DNA from: Elysia chlorotica
Lineage: Eukaryota; Mollusca; Gastropoda; Plakobranchidae
Assembly (NCBI GenBank): GCA_003991915.1
Contig: RQTK01000167.1
Coordinates: 45,563 to 109,562 of the forward strand
Length of the DNA stretch: 64,000 bases
Reading direction: 5' to 3'
This document shows positions 1 to 10,718 of this stretch, one piece after another. The position numbers were made by a program, and so were the translations under genes. How positions within the stretch are numbered: position 1 is the first letter of the stretch; each line of letters starts with the position of its first letter. The notes under the pieces are model-generated. The model ran no database searches. It was not told the origin of the DNA and worked only from the letters and a program-made list of their open reading frames with translations.

Positions 1-125
<125 letters not shown>

Positions 126-259
126 TGCTGTTCTAAGAATAGTTTAAGAGGTTGGCAAAACGTGCACTTACGGGGGGGGGGGAGGACAAAAGACTCAAAT
201 AGTAGTTATAATGTATTTCACTAAAGGCTATCAATGTGTGCTACCAGTTATGGTTTTAT

Positions 260-368
260 AGAACTCTATGGATTCCTCTCTGTTCTGCCACTAAAACCTG
301 TAAAAGCCACCAATGCTAGCAGTCATGGTGATACATGTAGAGAACTCTATGAGTTCCTGTCTGTTCCA
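260..368 (+). repeat. Direct repeat upstream of the membrane-protein exon
   Basis: A segment starting AGAACTCTATGGATTCCT at 260 recurs, diverged, starting AGAACTCTATGAGTTCCT at 341, a period of about 81 bp. The second copy supplies the pyrimidine tract and acceptor of the putative exon at 370. A third weak relative lies near 606-632. Confidence 0.7.
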
Positions 369-369
369 G

Positions 370-533
370 GCGGCGGCTATTTCTGGATCGTAGTAGCTTG
401 CCTGTCGGTGGTGGTGCTGCTGGAACTGATCGTAATAGCCGTTATCTGCGCCAGGGCGAGGCGGGGCGCAGCCAGGGAGATACAGCTGGCAGAGCAGCAG
501 GCCCAATACAACCCGGCATTCAGCGGGAAGTAA
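370..533 (+). CDS. Putative last exon of an unidentified single-pass membrane protein
   Basis: This stretch is much richer in GC than its surroundings and follows a plausible splice acceptor (CTGTTCCAG ending at 369). Read in the frame that ends at TAA 531-533, it encodes about 54 residues: a hydrophobic segment starting YFWIVVACLSVVVLLE and continuing to about VIC, then a basic stop-transfer stretch ARARR, then a short cytoplasmic tail ending QYNPAFSGK. That is the usual layout of the terminal exon of a type I membrane protein. The reading frame stays open upstream to an ATG at 234, but the 234-369 part looks like repeated non-coding sequence, so I prefer the exon reading. The rest of the gene would lie outside the window to the left. 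No family was recognised. The tail is partly duplicated just downstream (see the 47-bp repeat). Confidence 0.45.
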
Positions 534-597
534 GTCAGGCTGCAGCAGCCTCAGCACAACCTGCGTTCAGCAGGAAGTAAGCCGGACTGCAGCAGCC
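509..597 (+). repeat. 47-bp tandem duplication spanning the stop codon of the putative membrane-protein exon
   Basis: Two diverged copies, each ending CTGCAGCAGCC (to 551 and 597), both carrying a TTCAGC(G/A)GGAAGTAA core. The two TAA codons lie at 531-533 and 578-580. The 47-bp period is not a multiple of three, so the second copy sits in another frame. Confidence 0.75.
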
Positions 598-599
598 CC

Positions 600-1884
600 A
601 GTCCTGGTGATATAAAGTTTTATGGATTCCTCATTCAGCGGTATTCAGCGGGAAGCAGCATCTATGGTTTGATGCGGTTCTCCCTAAGCAGTGAGGTCCG
701 GTTCTTTTTATATGGCAGCCTAGGTTTGGTATTTGAGGCATGGTAATTAGATCGATGTAAAACCTCAAGACTTAAAACGTAAAAAATGATAATATTTCAA
801 GAAAATGAAAAAGTCTGCCAATGTACTTTTGATTTTTATCTACCATTACGGTGCAAGAAACTATTCAACTCGAGTCACTTAATATTTTGCTATAAATCAA
901 ATAATGTGTTGAGTTTAGCCAATATTGAACAAATAATTTTGCCTCCGATATCACTGGCGCAATGTATACAGAGCCGGAACATCCATGGGTAAGGAGTTCC
1001 TTTGAACCTGATTGCTAATACAAGATCAGACAAACGTTTTTGTTTTTGGTGGAGGGGGGGTGTGGGTGGGTTGTTTTTTGTTTTTTGTTTTTTGTTTTTT
1101 TCCTTTTCATTTCCTTTAGTTGCTGTACATTGCACTACCTGTAATAAATTGAATTATTTTCTCTCCACTAATTACTTCCACTGCTTTTATATATTAACTT
1201 TGGATGATTAAAAAAAAATTAATAATATCGTGTATAGAAAAAAGAACAACCTCCAATGATTCAATTTAAGGTACTTAATTAACTGGGGGTGATGTATTAG
1301 TGCTATATATTATTTTTTAACACCGTATACACCAAAATGTAAGTATATGCCATGATTTTTACAAAATTGTTTGCTCCGAACTTAAGTCTCAATTTTTTTT
1401 CTGTGAAATAACTATGGTGCTATATTTTTCGACCATTATTATGATAAAAAAAAACAACCCGGGTGAAGCTATAATGTTTTAAGAAGTAACCTGTAATATT
1501 TTTAAAACAGTTAAACATCAACTATTTTCTATAACTAGAGACAATTCCTTTTACATGTCTTAGAAAAATGTCAATATTAGTTTTCTATGTTTAAGGAGCT
1601 CTAGCTTAAAACTTGTATTAGCCATTTGTGCCCAATTCACTTTGGCTGTCTCCCTTATCATTTATCAACTGAACAATGTCCAGTAAGGTTTGGAATTGTT
1701 TCTCCCATAATTGTAAGTTACTCCCACTTTTTATTATCAACGTTGTGTGGCGCATTATTGTTAGCGTATAGTAAATGAACATGGTATTTACATTCATCAA
1801 AATTATCAATCTCCAAGAAAGTTGCTTTCGTCTTATCACATCCGATGTTTCTTGATGGACTTTAGTAATCACATAACAATGTGT
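600..1884. other. Non-coding AT-rich stretch
   Basis: No open frame with coding character on either strand. It contains a G-rich run near 1051-1070 followed by TTTTTTG-type repeats, and otherwise nothing recognised. Confidence 0.5.
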
Positions 1885-2833
1885 AGCTATCTCTTCAACA
1901 TAGCAATTAATTACATTAACCAGGCCATCACGGACCCCAGCTCCAAGCTCAGTCAATTTGCAGACGACTCTGCGCTTTGGAAATCATGTGGAAAGTTTAA
2001 GAAAAACGGTGGACCTAGAGCAAAAGTCAAATTCAACAAATTAATCAAACAACTAGGAGACCAAGCTACCAAACTCATACAACAAGTAAGGAAACTAGGA
2101 CTGAAAGTCAACACGCACAAAACCAAAGCAGTGAAGAAATCCAAATAACAATAGATTCCACCGATATCACAACCGAGAAATCCGCTAAATTCCTAGGAAT
2201 AACATTCGACAAAAATAGCAATTACTCGGAACACATAGAACTACTAAACCAAAAAGCCCGAAAACAACTCAGACTACTAAAATCACTCAGCCGAAAAAAC
2301 CTCCAAACACCCTACTCAACTAAAAAGATAATCTACAAAAATCTAGAAGAAGGATCACTAAAAAAAGGGCAAGAAATATATGGTCAAACCCATCAAACAA
2401 CCCTTAAAAAACTCGACATGATACAAGCAGCTGCACTTAGAGCTAAAACCAACACAAACAGGCTCACAAATCTAGAAGCCCTTTAAGTAGCAACCAATAT
2501 AGAACCACTACGCATTAAAAGAAAAGGAGCAGCTCTAAAATACTGGGCGAGAGCGAAATTCAACCCCTCAAACCCAACAAAAGCAATTTACACCGACCTT
2601 GTAAACTAGATAACCAACACCCAAAGAAGAAAAACAAAACGAATCAACCAAAGCTCAGCATGGCTAGTATACGATAAAATACAACATTTAGATCTAGACC
2701 TCGAAGATATTAATACCAGTCATAGAACCATGGACACTCAGAAACATCCAAGTAGACACCCAGCTAAGCCAAACACTGAGTAAAAAGACGGACGGACAAG
2801 ACAAACTCAAAGCACTAACCCTGGAACACTTAA

Positions 2834-3084
2834 ATGAAAACTACAAGAACAGTAAAAAAAATCTATACAGACGGATCCAAGAAAGGAAGCATTGTTAGCT
2901 TAGGAGTCTACAGCAAAGACTTGGAACTAAAGATCAACAAAAGAATAACGGACAATAACAGTACTACAGCAGCAGAATTAGCGGCCATTGACGAAGCTAT
3001 AAAGACCATCCAAGAAAAGAAGATAGAAAGCGAAAACATAGTTATACTAACGGACTCCCAGGCACAAAACGCTCAGTATAAAAA
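2834..3084 (+). pseudogene. First part of the RNase H domain of the host element
   Basis: The frame opens at ATG 2834 and shows KKIYTDGSKKGS, TAAELAAIDEAI and IVILTDSQAQ, the first three acidic signature positions of RNase HI. It reads into the inserted segment at about 3085 and stops at 3148; residues after 3085 belong to the insertion. The missing last third of the domain lies at 5248-5551. Confidence 0.7.
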
Positions 3085-3149
3085 AAATGAAATCAACACC
3101 TATACATATTATGGAATGCCAAAGTCAAATGGAATCTTTACACGATAGA

Positions 3150-4268
3150 AGAGACAAGAAACCCTTAACCCAGAGGGCTAAATACAAAGCACAGCCAACT
3201 AACAAAATGCACAGCCGCATGAAGGATCCCAACAAAGGGACACTTAAAAGAAGTAGCTTCTCCAGAGAATCCAAACTGATCGAACAAGGAAATCAAAGCA
3301 TTCTAGGAATAAAGAACATTACACCTCTGGAAGCACATGCCCCAACACCACCCTGGGAAGAGGAACCCATGATTATTATCCACAGTCACATAACAAACAT
3401 CGAAAGCAAATCCAAGTGTTCAGACTTAGAACTGAAAGAACTAACATGCGCTTACCTCGACAAAAACTTTCCCGCAAAAGAATGGATAAGAGTATACACA
3501 GACGGGTCAGCTGAGGAAGCAGTTACAAATGGAGGTAGCGGGGTCTATATTGAAATGCCAAACCAGGAAACGATAGAAAGCTCCATCCCCACTGGTACCC
3601 ACTGCTCCAACTATAAAGCAGAACTGGAAGCCATCAAAGAAGCTTTGACTATACTAGAGAGGATCACACCATCCATCCCAAAAGCTAGAGCAGTACTTCT
3701 CAGTGACTCAATGTCAGTCTTGGAAAAATTGGAAGACTTAAAGGGGGAAGAAAGACAAAGTAAAAACAAGTAAGAAACACAGTCTCTGGTCTTGCAGTGG
3801 ATCCCAGCCCACTGCAGGATAGAGGGAAATGAACGGGCTGACAGATTGGCAAAGGAAGGATCAGTACTGGAACAGATTGAAAGTGACCTCACATACAGAG
3901 AAGTAAAGTCCATAATCAAAACCAGCCTAAACAAAAAGTGGAAAAAGAGTCACCCTGAATACAACAAGCAAGATGGGGTGTACTGCCTAAGCAGACGAGG
4001 CCAAACCACCATTTTTAGGCTCAGGACTAGACATAACCGACTAAAACACCACATCCACAAGATATTTAAAGTCGGCGAAACAGATCTCTGCTTGTGTGGA
4101 CAGGCAGCAGAAACAGCCCAACATGTGCTACAGGATTGCAGGTTGTACAGCAATGTTAGACAGTCCATCTGGAGGGAGAGAATAGACATGCACACGAAGC
4201 TATACGGGCCCCTTCCTGAGCTAGAGAAAACGGTAGCCTTCATTGCACAGGCTGGGATCAGAATTTGA
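3150..4268 (+). pseudogene. RNase H and C-terminal zinc-motif region of the inserted I-like ORF2, one in-frame stop
   Basis: A single frame runs from the linker through an RNase H domain (RVYTDGSAEEAV at about 3491, NYKAELEAIKEAL at about 3611, LLSDSMSVLEKL at about 3698). It meets one TAA at 3771-3773 and continues in the same frame with LQWIPAHCRIEGNERADRLA (about 3795). It ends with a Cys-rich motif CLCGQAAETAQHVLQDC (about 4090-4140) and TGA at 4266-4268. The four acidic RNase HI positions appear to be present. Function is inferred from the family: RNase H removes the RNA strand during reverse transcription. It is 5'-truncated, so no RT or endonuclease accompanies it. Confidence 0.75.
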
Positions 4269-4939
4269 AGAGAGTGTTGGAGAACGAGAAGAAGAAGAAG
4301 TGCAAAAATGAAATGTGGCAAGACATGTGGACCAACAACCCCAAGGGATGGTTCTTCCACGCCATCGCTCCACAGGTAGGTAAAAATATACTCAACTTCA
4401 GATACCACAAACAATAAAATCAATAGAGCCAGACTTGGAGCCCCAACCCTTAAGATTATCAGGAAATGTGAATACTGTAGCACCACACCATATACGATAC
4501 AACATATACCGTAATAATAGAAACATGTCCAGCCCACACTCCAGCAAGAGAAACACTAAAGAGTCAATGCACGAAAGAAAACATCCAATTCAAAGCAGAA
4601 GAAGTGCTCAAACCAAGGAGCTCATCGACGATAACCAACATGGTTAAAAAACTACAGTACTAAGGCCTGAAAAATCCCCTCTAAACATCAACTGAGACAT
4701 ACCCACCTGTTCCCCTACCCCAAAAAGGAAAAAAAAAAAAATAAACAACAACGGCAACAACAAAAAACAAAATGCGACAAAATCACGACGGGAAAGCCAG
4801 TGGCAAAACCTTGCCCTAGGCCAAAAAGATACCCCCCCCTCGACGGAAACTATATAGACATCCAAATAGCGACAGTAATAAGACTGCTGAGGACAATAAT
4901 AGAATGGTGGGGGTATTTAATTTTATGTTATGGCATAAC

Positions 4940-5023
4940 AATAATGGCTATAATAATGGTAATAACGGTGAAGGTAATAATAATAATAGTAATAACAATA
5001 ATAATAATTTGATAATAATAAAT

Positions 5024-5064
<41 letters not shown>

Positions 5065-5237
5065 TAATAATAATAATAATGATAATGATAGCGGTAGTAG
5101 TAGTAATGATGATGGTAATAATAGTAGTAGTGGTAATAATAATGATAATGGTGATGGTGGTAATAATGGTGGTGGTAGTAATAATAATAATAATAATAGT
5201 AGTGGTAGTGGTAGTAATGGTAATGGTGGTAGTAGTA
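4940..5237 (+). repeat. (TAA)n-based microsatellite, 3' tail of the inserted element
   Basis: Imperfect TAA/TAG/GGT trinucleotide array with GATAAT and GGTGGTAGT variants. It follows the retroelement 3' end and parallels the tail at 6340-6660. Confidence 0.9.
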
Positions 5238-5247
5238 AGTATAAAAA

Positions 5248-5551
5248 CCCAAACAAAACCAACACCAGGCAAGACCTTACAGAGTCGATCAACATTCGAG
5301 CAAACGACCTCCAAGAAAAGAACCAAACCCATGTCCAGATCTGCTGGATCCCAGCCCACTGTAACATCGTAGGAAACGAAAAAGCTGACCAACAGGCCAA
5401 ATTAGGTCTCAGCTCTAATACACGAAGAAAAACAGGACTGGGTCCTAGTGAAGTAAAATCCATAATAAATCAGTACAAAAATAAAAAGTGGCAAGACATG
5501 TGGACCAACCACTCCAAGGAAGATTCTTCCACGCTATCGCTCCATAGGTAG
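5248..5551 (+). pseudogene. Last part of the RNase H domain of the host element
   Basis: The frame contains ICWIPAHCNIVGNEKADQQA (about 5338-5397) and the following VKSIINQYKNKKWQDMW region, and stops at TAG 5549-5551. It lies downstream of the inserted segment and begins directly after the second copy of the AGTATAAAAA repeat. Confidence 0.7.
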
Positions 5552-6339
5552 GAAAAATGTACTCAATACCACAAACAATAAAATCAATAGAGTCAGACTT
5601 GGAGCCCCAACCCTTAAGATTATCAGAAAATGTGAATATTGTGGCACCACACCATACACTATACAACATATCATAGAAACATGCCTAGCTCACACCCTAA
5701 CAAGAGACACACTAAAGAGTCAATGCACAAAAGAAGACATCAAATTTACAGCAGAAGAAGTACTCAAACCAAGAAGCTCACCCACGATAACCAACATGGT
5801 TAAAAAAACATTAAAAAAAAAACACTAAGAGGCCTGAAAAGCCCCCTCTAAACATCAATTTAGACATGCCCAATAACCTCTTAACCCTCCGCACCCCCTC
5901 CCTCCTTTCCCTATCTCCCAAATAGGAAAACAAAAATTTAACAAAATACGACAAAATCACGACTGGAAAGCCAGTGGCAAAACCTTGTCCTAGGTAAAAT
6001 AATATACCCCCCCCCCTCCCCTATGACAGAAGCTCCCTAACTAGAGGGAGGCAGTTGATCTTTCAGAATGAAGCCATGCATCCTGACCACTCCCATACCC
6101 ACCCTCTCAACCGGTCAGTATGTCAAGAGGAGGTATAAATCAAAGCCCCGGGACCAAAATGCTGAAAATAACAACACTGAGCACCCATCCTTTAAAACAA
6201 ACTTTTTTTTTGTTCTCCCTCGACTTGACGACGGAAACTATAGAGACATCAGAAATATTAAGAATGAAGACAGACTAATTATGCCGTACCCAAGGGTACC
6301 GTACTCAAAAGGGATACAATCGGGAAATAGCAACAATGA

Positions 6340-6475
6340 AATGAATAACATTGGCAGCAATGGTAATAGTGACATTCCTTTGTGTCACAATGGTAAGGGT
6401 AATAATAATAGTAACAATATAAGCACTAACAATAGCGACGGTACTGTTACTGATAAAAAAATAAATAAAAAAATA

Positions 6476-6539
<64 letters not shown>

Positions 6540-6660
6540 TTAATAATAGAGATAATGTAATGATAGTAATACTTATAGGGGTAGAGGCGGTGGTAATGGT
6601 GGTGGTAGCAATATAATGGCAGTGGTAGTAATAATAATGGTAACCATAATAATCATGAAA
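6340..6660 (+). repeat. (TAA)n-based microsatellite, 3' tail of the host element
   Basis: A pure (TAA)n core at about 6478-6550 is flanked by variant GGTAATGGT-type units. It has the same architecture as 4940-5237. Confidence 0.9.
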
Positions 6661-8120
6661 TAATTATTAACAAAAAGAAAAAAAAATCAAAATTAAATCC
6701 TTCAGGCGTAGTAGCAATGGCTATGGTGGGTAGGTGGTGATCGTAGGAGCTACAAATACAATAGCCATGGTAACATTGGGAATGGTGGAAGAATACTTAA
6801 TTAGAATTTCAAGAGGGTAATACCCCCCGGTTTTAACTATACAACCACAAGTACCATACCAGCTGCACCTCTTTCACCAATCTTCCGCCTCACTCCTAAA
6901 AAAATAATTACATGTATAAACCTAATCTTACCCGCCCTCCCCCCAGAAAATTAAAAAAAACACATCTCAAGCCCACATTTAAAAGAAGTACCTGTGTCAG
7001 TAATTGTTTTGGCTGAACTTACTTACTTTACTTTTCCGATCCAGCAGCCACTTGAGCCTGCGCCCTTTGGCTGAACAAAGTCTTGTGTCTCAGCTGTGTT
7101 AAATTGCAAAGTTTTAATGAAGACAACACATTTGGAACAGTGAATGTATTATTGAATAATATGAAGTTCCACCTTCTCTCTCTTTCCATAGTATAATGTA
7201 CGCGTCTGTCTCTATCTCTCTGTCTACCTCTATCCATCTCTCTTTCTCTGGCTTACAAGTGTCCAACAGTACAAGAAAATTTTGTGAATTCTAGTTGTTT
7301 TTTGTTTCTATTCCATTGTTAAGAAAATTCATTTATTCCGAAAAGTTGTGGTACTAAATGGTGCCCTACTCAATAACTAAGATAAAATCATAAAACATAT
7401 GATCATATACATGACAGTGGGTGCTTACTTTGTTATACGGCGGTCACAAAGTGACTTGACTTCCCCACATTTCTATCCATCAATTCAAACTTAGTTCAAA
7501 ATCATATTTTTATAATGAATTTGTTCATGTTTGATTTCCTAAGCATAACATACAAAATAATGAACAGTGTATTTTTACATTTATTATGTTTACCAAAACT
7601 TTGTATTAAGGGGTAAAAACAAAATTTTCACAGGCCAGACTAATCAAGTTTCCTTCAACTTAATATTTCAGCTCTTCTTAATCTTGTAAGTCATCTTCTC
7701 TAAACGGGTATTGGGCTAGGCTCCCAAAATAAAAAGAAGACCTAGTCACCGAATTGTATGAAGTGAGAATATGTTTGTAAAAAATTGTATATCATGGGTA
7801 ACATGGGTGATATTTTTGTTCTGTTACATTTGTAGCATAGCCAGGAAGGAATGATGCTCAAAGTATTTTCAGGCTACAAGAACACTCAATACTGCTCTAT
7901 TTACCAGTCCTGCTGCTGCTGACCTTTTATTTCTTCTTTTCCAATGCATACATTACATACATTTTATCTATACACACTATACAGTACAACTAGAATCCAA
8001 TGAATCAGACTAAAAAATACACCCAGCAGTCTTTTTTGTTTCTAGTAAAATATCTTTGATCCAACAAGCTAATCTCATAATCATCCTTGAATCAAACAAA
8101 CCAGGGTTGCTTAACAGACA
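6661..8120. other. Intergenic AT-rich sequence
   Basis: No coding frame or repeat family recognised on either strand. There is a (TC)-rich stretch near 7170-7250. Confidence 0.5.
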
Positions 8121-8236
8121 CTAGGAGTAGTAAGTACAATGTTGTGATAGCTTATGACCTGTTGTAACAATTTGCAAATTAGAAGGCTTATGACGAGTTG
8201 TAAACTACCGCGACATTGTACTTACTGCCCCTAATC
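8121..8236. mobile_element. Short inverted-repeat element (MITE-like)
   Basis: The arms at about 8121-8146 and 8210-8236 are imperfect inverted repeats sharing the core AGTAAGTACAATGT. Between them the block GCTTATGACCTGTTGTAA is repeated as GCTTATGACGAGTTGTAA. It looks like a palindromic miniature element; no clear target duplication was identified. Confidence 0.6.
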
Positions 8237-8341
8237 CTAATTAGGGTTTAGACCACATAAGATCTGCCGCGATCCACAAATGACATCATTTAGAGTAGTG
8301 TACAGTAAGAGACAAATAGCCATAACTTGAAAATGTGTGAT

Positions 8342-8363
8342 ATGTGTGTGTGTGTGTGTGTGT
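8342..8363. repeat. (GT)n microsatellite
   Basis: About ten GT units. Confidence 0.9.
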
Positions 8364-9274
8364 ACGTGGTTTGAAAAGAGGAAGTGGAGAGAAGCGCAGT
8401 AGGTAGTGTAACGGTAAGAGATGGTGAATGTGATTGACTCAAAACCATCTAGAAACAATCATGTAGAGTTGTAGACGAGGCACTGTATCGGTAGCATTGA
8501 GCGACACACAAATTCAACAAACATTGCATCAAACTAACTACTGGAAATGAACAAGCTTCATCGAGTCCAACTCACGATATGGCAAAAGCAGGCTATGGAT
8601 GGGGTCAACTTGAAAAATGTGCCCCAGATGTTAGAAATGAGTGGCGCTCTCTGGTTTGTTGTAGCGTGTACCAAATCAACAGAGTAGGGATATGTTGATA
8701 ATGATATACCTACTCCAGAGGAGGAAGTAAAACCTTTTCTTTAGTTGACAAGTTCCATTTAGAACAGCATTCATTACTGGTGAGATTTTTGTTCTTGTTA
8801 ATCTTAGTTTCAATATTGCTACCCTATTAGTATTACTTCAAAATTTATTTGTTTGTAATGTTTCACGTTTTTTTTCAAGGGTTCCTAACACCAACATATT
8901 TGCAACCAGCCTCATCAAACAACAATCATACTAATTTGTTTGCCATCATAACATTTATTATCATCATCATAATTTCATCCACATCATATCAAATAGTTTG
9001 ATCAAAATTGAAAATGTAAAAAGAAAAGACTGATTTAACTTCTGTAATATTTTTTTCTTTACTTGCACATTATACTTACTGAATACATATTCAGTTAGAA
9101 TTAAGAACACAGCTTTTTACAAAGCTCTACAAACAGAACAATATCAAAGTAAAAAAAAAACAATTAAAAAAACATCTTGTAAGTACATGTATTAAATAAG
9201 TTTCTAACTAAAGAATAACCGAATCAAAGGATCAACTATAGCCAAATACTGTAGACTGGTAGTTGTAATTGTAG

Positions 9275-9530
9275 TTGAGTTAGTTTAACGTCCAACATCA
9301 GCACTACATAGGCTATATTGTAGACTGGCCCAAAGACTAACATCTGACAATATTATGTGCTGCCACACACAAGACAGGGCGGAGATACCATGACTCCTGT
9401 ATCAGCCGATCACATTAGACTGACACCAACCCAACCAGTTGGGGGCGAAATGGCCAGGTACCACAGACCTCCAACATTTGAAACCGTTGTTCTAGCCCAG
9501 GGCAACTGCGCCCCCCTGTAGACTGGCAAC
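9275..9530 (-). repeat. Dispersed SINE-like repeat copy
   Basis: Shares blocks such as GATACCA(C/T)... and CGATCACATT..ACTGACACCA with the region 14975-15175, where a tRNA-like B box can be seen on the minus strand. Borders are approximate. Confidence 0.45.
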
Positions 9531-9648
9531 ATTTTGAACTTGAAAACAATCATTTAGATTTCTCAAAAGAATGTAAGGGCCTGAAATAAAAAATTGAAAA
9601 ATGAACGTATAACTTTACTTTTTGCTTTTAAAAGATTTAAAGATACAG

Positions 9649-9654
9649 TTTATT
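9649..9654 (-). terminator. Candidate polyadenylation signal for NUP133
   Basis: AATAAA on the minus strand, the first such hexamer found downstream of the NUP133 stop codon. It lies just beyond the pogo-like element, so the 3' UTR would run through that element. Transcript evidence would be needed. Confidence 0.25.
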
Positions 9655-9662
9655 TCTATTTA

Positions 9663-10489
9663 CAGTGGAAACCTCAAAAAACAAAGTCTGATATGCTGCA
9701 CTCCCCTTAATTCGACATCTGATAATTAGAAATTTCACTTAATTGGACCTACTCTACTAAAAGTCCCGAATAAATCTCTATCTTTGCATAATTTGACGAT
9801 TTACTGCTTCATTTCTTTTAATTCAACATGTTTCCTCCAACCCAATATGACATTTATACTAATTTTCCTTACAAAAAGCAGGGGGTTGTGACTGTATTAG
9901 ACTAGTAGATAACCTTGCAAAATGTAATAAAGTTGGTACAGGCTAGACAAAGCAATGTGCAATGTCCAAAGAACACCACTGTGTAGATTCCTATCTTATC
10001 TAGACCCACAACTAGGCCACTACAGCTGTGGCACTCTTAAAATATTATATATCTTCTAATTTGACATGAAAGTTCTGGTCCCTGAAATGACAAAAGTTCA
10101 GGTATGCACTGTAATTCGATTTACTCATTTTGAAAGAGAATGGATTATTTTTTTCTCTTTGGCACTATTGAAATCTGACTCATATTCGTCATAATTCCAA
10201 TTTTCGGTGGTTTGATTGTCTTAATTCGAAGCTCACACCACCCACAGGCATTACAAAAGTACTATCTGTCAAGCAGGATGCAATGCTTATTGCTGCCCAG
10301 GACATATCTTTAAAAAAAAGTGAGGTTGCTGTAGAAAGAGAACAACATTAAACGATTATAAACCAGTTTTAAGCAAATGTCAGCTATTTTAACACTTTTG
10401 AGGACCAGGAATGTCCCCTTTTGTAATTCGAATCCTTTGAATTCGAAGTTTAGATAAAATCTCAAGCCATTCGAATGAGGTTTCCACTG
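9663..10489. mobile_element. Pogo/Tigger-like non-autonomous DNA transposon, copy 1
   Basis: Ends are perfect 13-bp inverted repeats: CAGTGGAAACCTC at 9663-9675 and its complement at 10477-10489, flanked on both sides by TA (9661-9662 and 10490-10491). CAGT..GAACC-type ends with a TA duplication are the hallmark of the pogo/Tigger branch of Tc1/mariner. The 827-bp interior is non-coding. It lies 86 bp past the NUP133 stop codon, so it is probably part of the 3' UTR. Two further partial copies are at 13442-13840 and 60497-60888. Confidence 0.85.
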
Positions 10490-10575
10490 TATCAAAATTG
10501 AAGTGTCATTATTCAAACATAAAACAATAAAACCTATATTCATTGATAAAATATTGATTTCAGCCCAAACAAGAT

Positions 10576-10718
10576 TTAGTCTGTCTGTGCTAATTCAGCC
10601 CTCATCTGTTCGTAACCACCGCGCATCAGAAATTGAAAGTGTGGCTGCCTGCTCAGCTCCGCAAGCTCAGGAGAATTCATTAGGGCAGACAACTCAGGCA
10701 GATACAGATCCAAATCCC
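10576..10718 (-). CDS. NUP133: NUP133 last coding exon (34)
   Basis: Residues 1100-1146 and TAA (10576-10578); [20 protein letters not shown] followed by [16 protein letters not shown] matches the C-terminal end of the family. Acceptor ATTCTGCAG. Confidence 0.93.

Larger units (their letters stand above)
3085..5237 (+). mobile_element. Nested chimeric non-LTR insertion inside the RNase H domain of the host element
   Basis: The segment is flanked by the direct repeat AGTATAAAAA (3075-3084 and 5238-5247), the likely target-site duplication. Its left part (to 4268) is from a different I-like family, with a linker rich in Pro and then a well-preserved RNase H. Its right part, from about 4303, matches the 3' end of the host family (compare 4303-4650 with 5488-5790) and finishes in a (TAA)/(GGT)n-rich tail at 4940-5237. 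Two families in one insertion suggest template switching or recombination before insertion. Confidence 0.65.
1885..6660 (+). mobile_element. Decayed I-like non-LTR retrotransposon (host copy), interrupted at about 3085-5237
   Basis: The element is 5'-truncated and starts within the reverse transcriptase palm. The RT motif FADD is at 1957-1968 in the context SQFADDSALW. From 2145 to 2830 the RT thumb and connection region can be followed but is broken by stops and frame changes. An RNase H domain starts at 2834 with YTDGS, AELAA and LTDSQ, carrying the Asp, Glu and Asp expected of RNase HI. The domain is cut at about 3084 and resumes at about 5248, where ICWIPAHCNIVGNEKAD supplies the later motif. 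The CCHC-like 3' end follows (a CEYCGTTPYTIQH-type stretch around 5631-5671), then a 3' untranslated part and a (TAA)n-rich tail at about 6340-6660. RNase H after the RT is known for I-clade elements. Frameshifts and stops make it inactive. Its true 5' and 3' ends are approximate. Confidence 0.75.

Noticed and set aside
4800-5551. Frames rich in Asn, Ile, Tyr, His or Thr
   Set aside because: Products of the (TAA)n-type retroelement tail. Only the RNase H-like part after 5248 shows real similarity.
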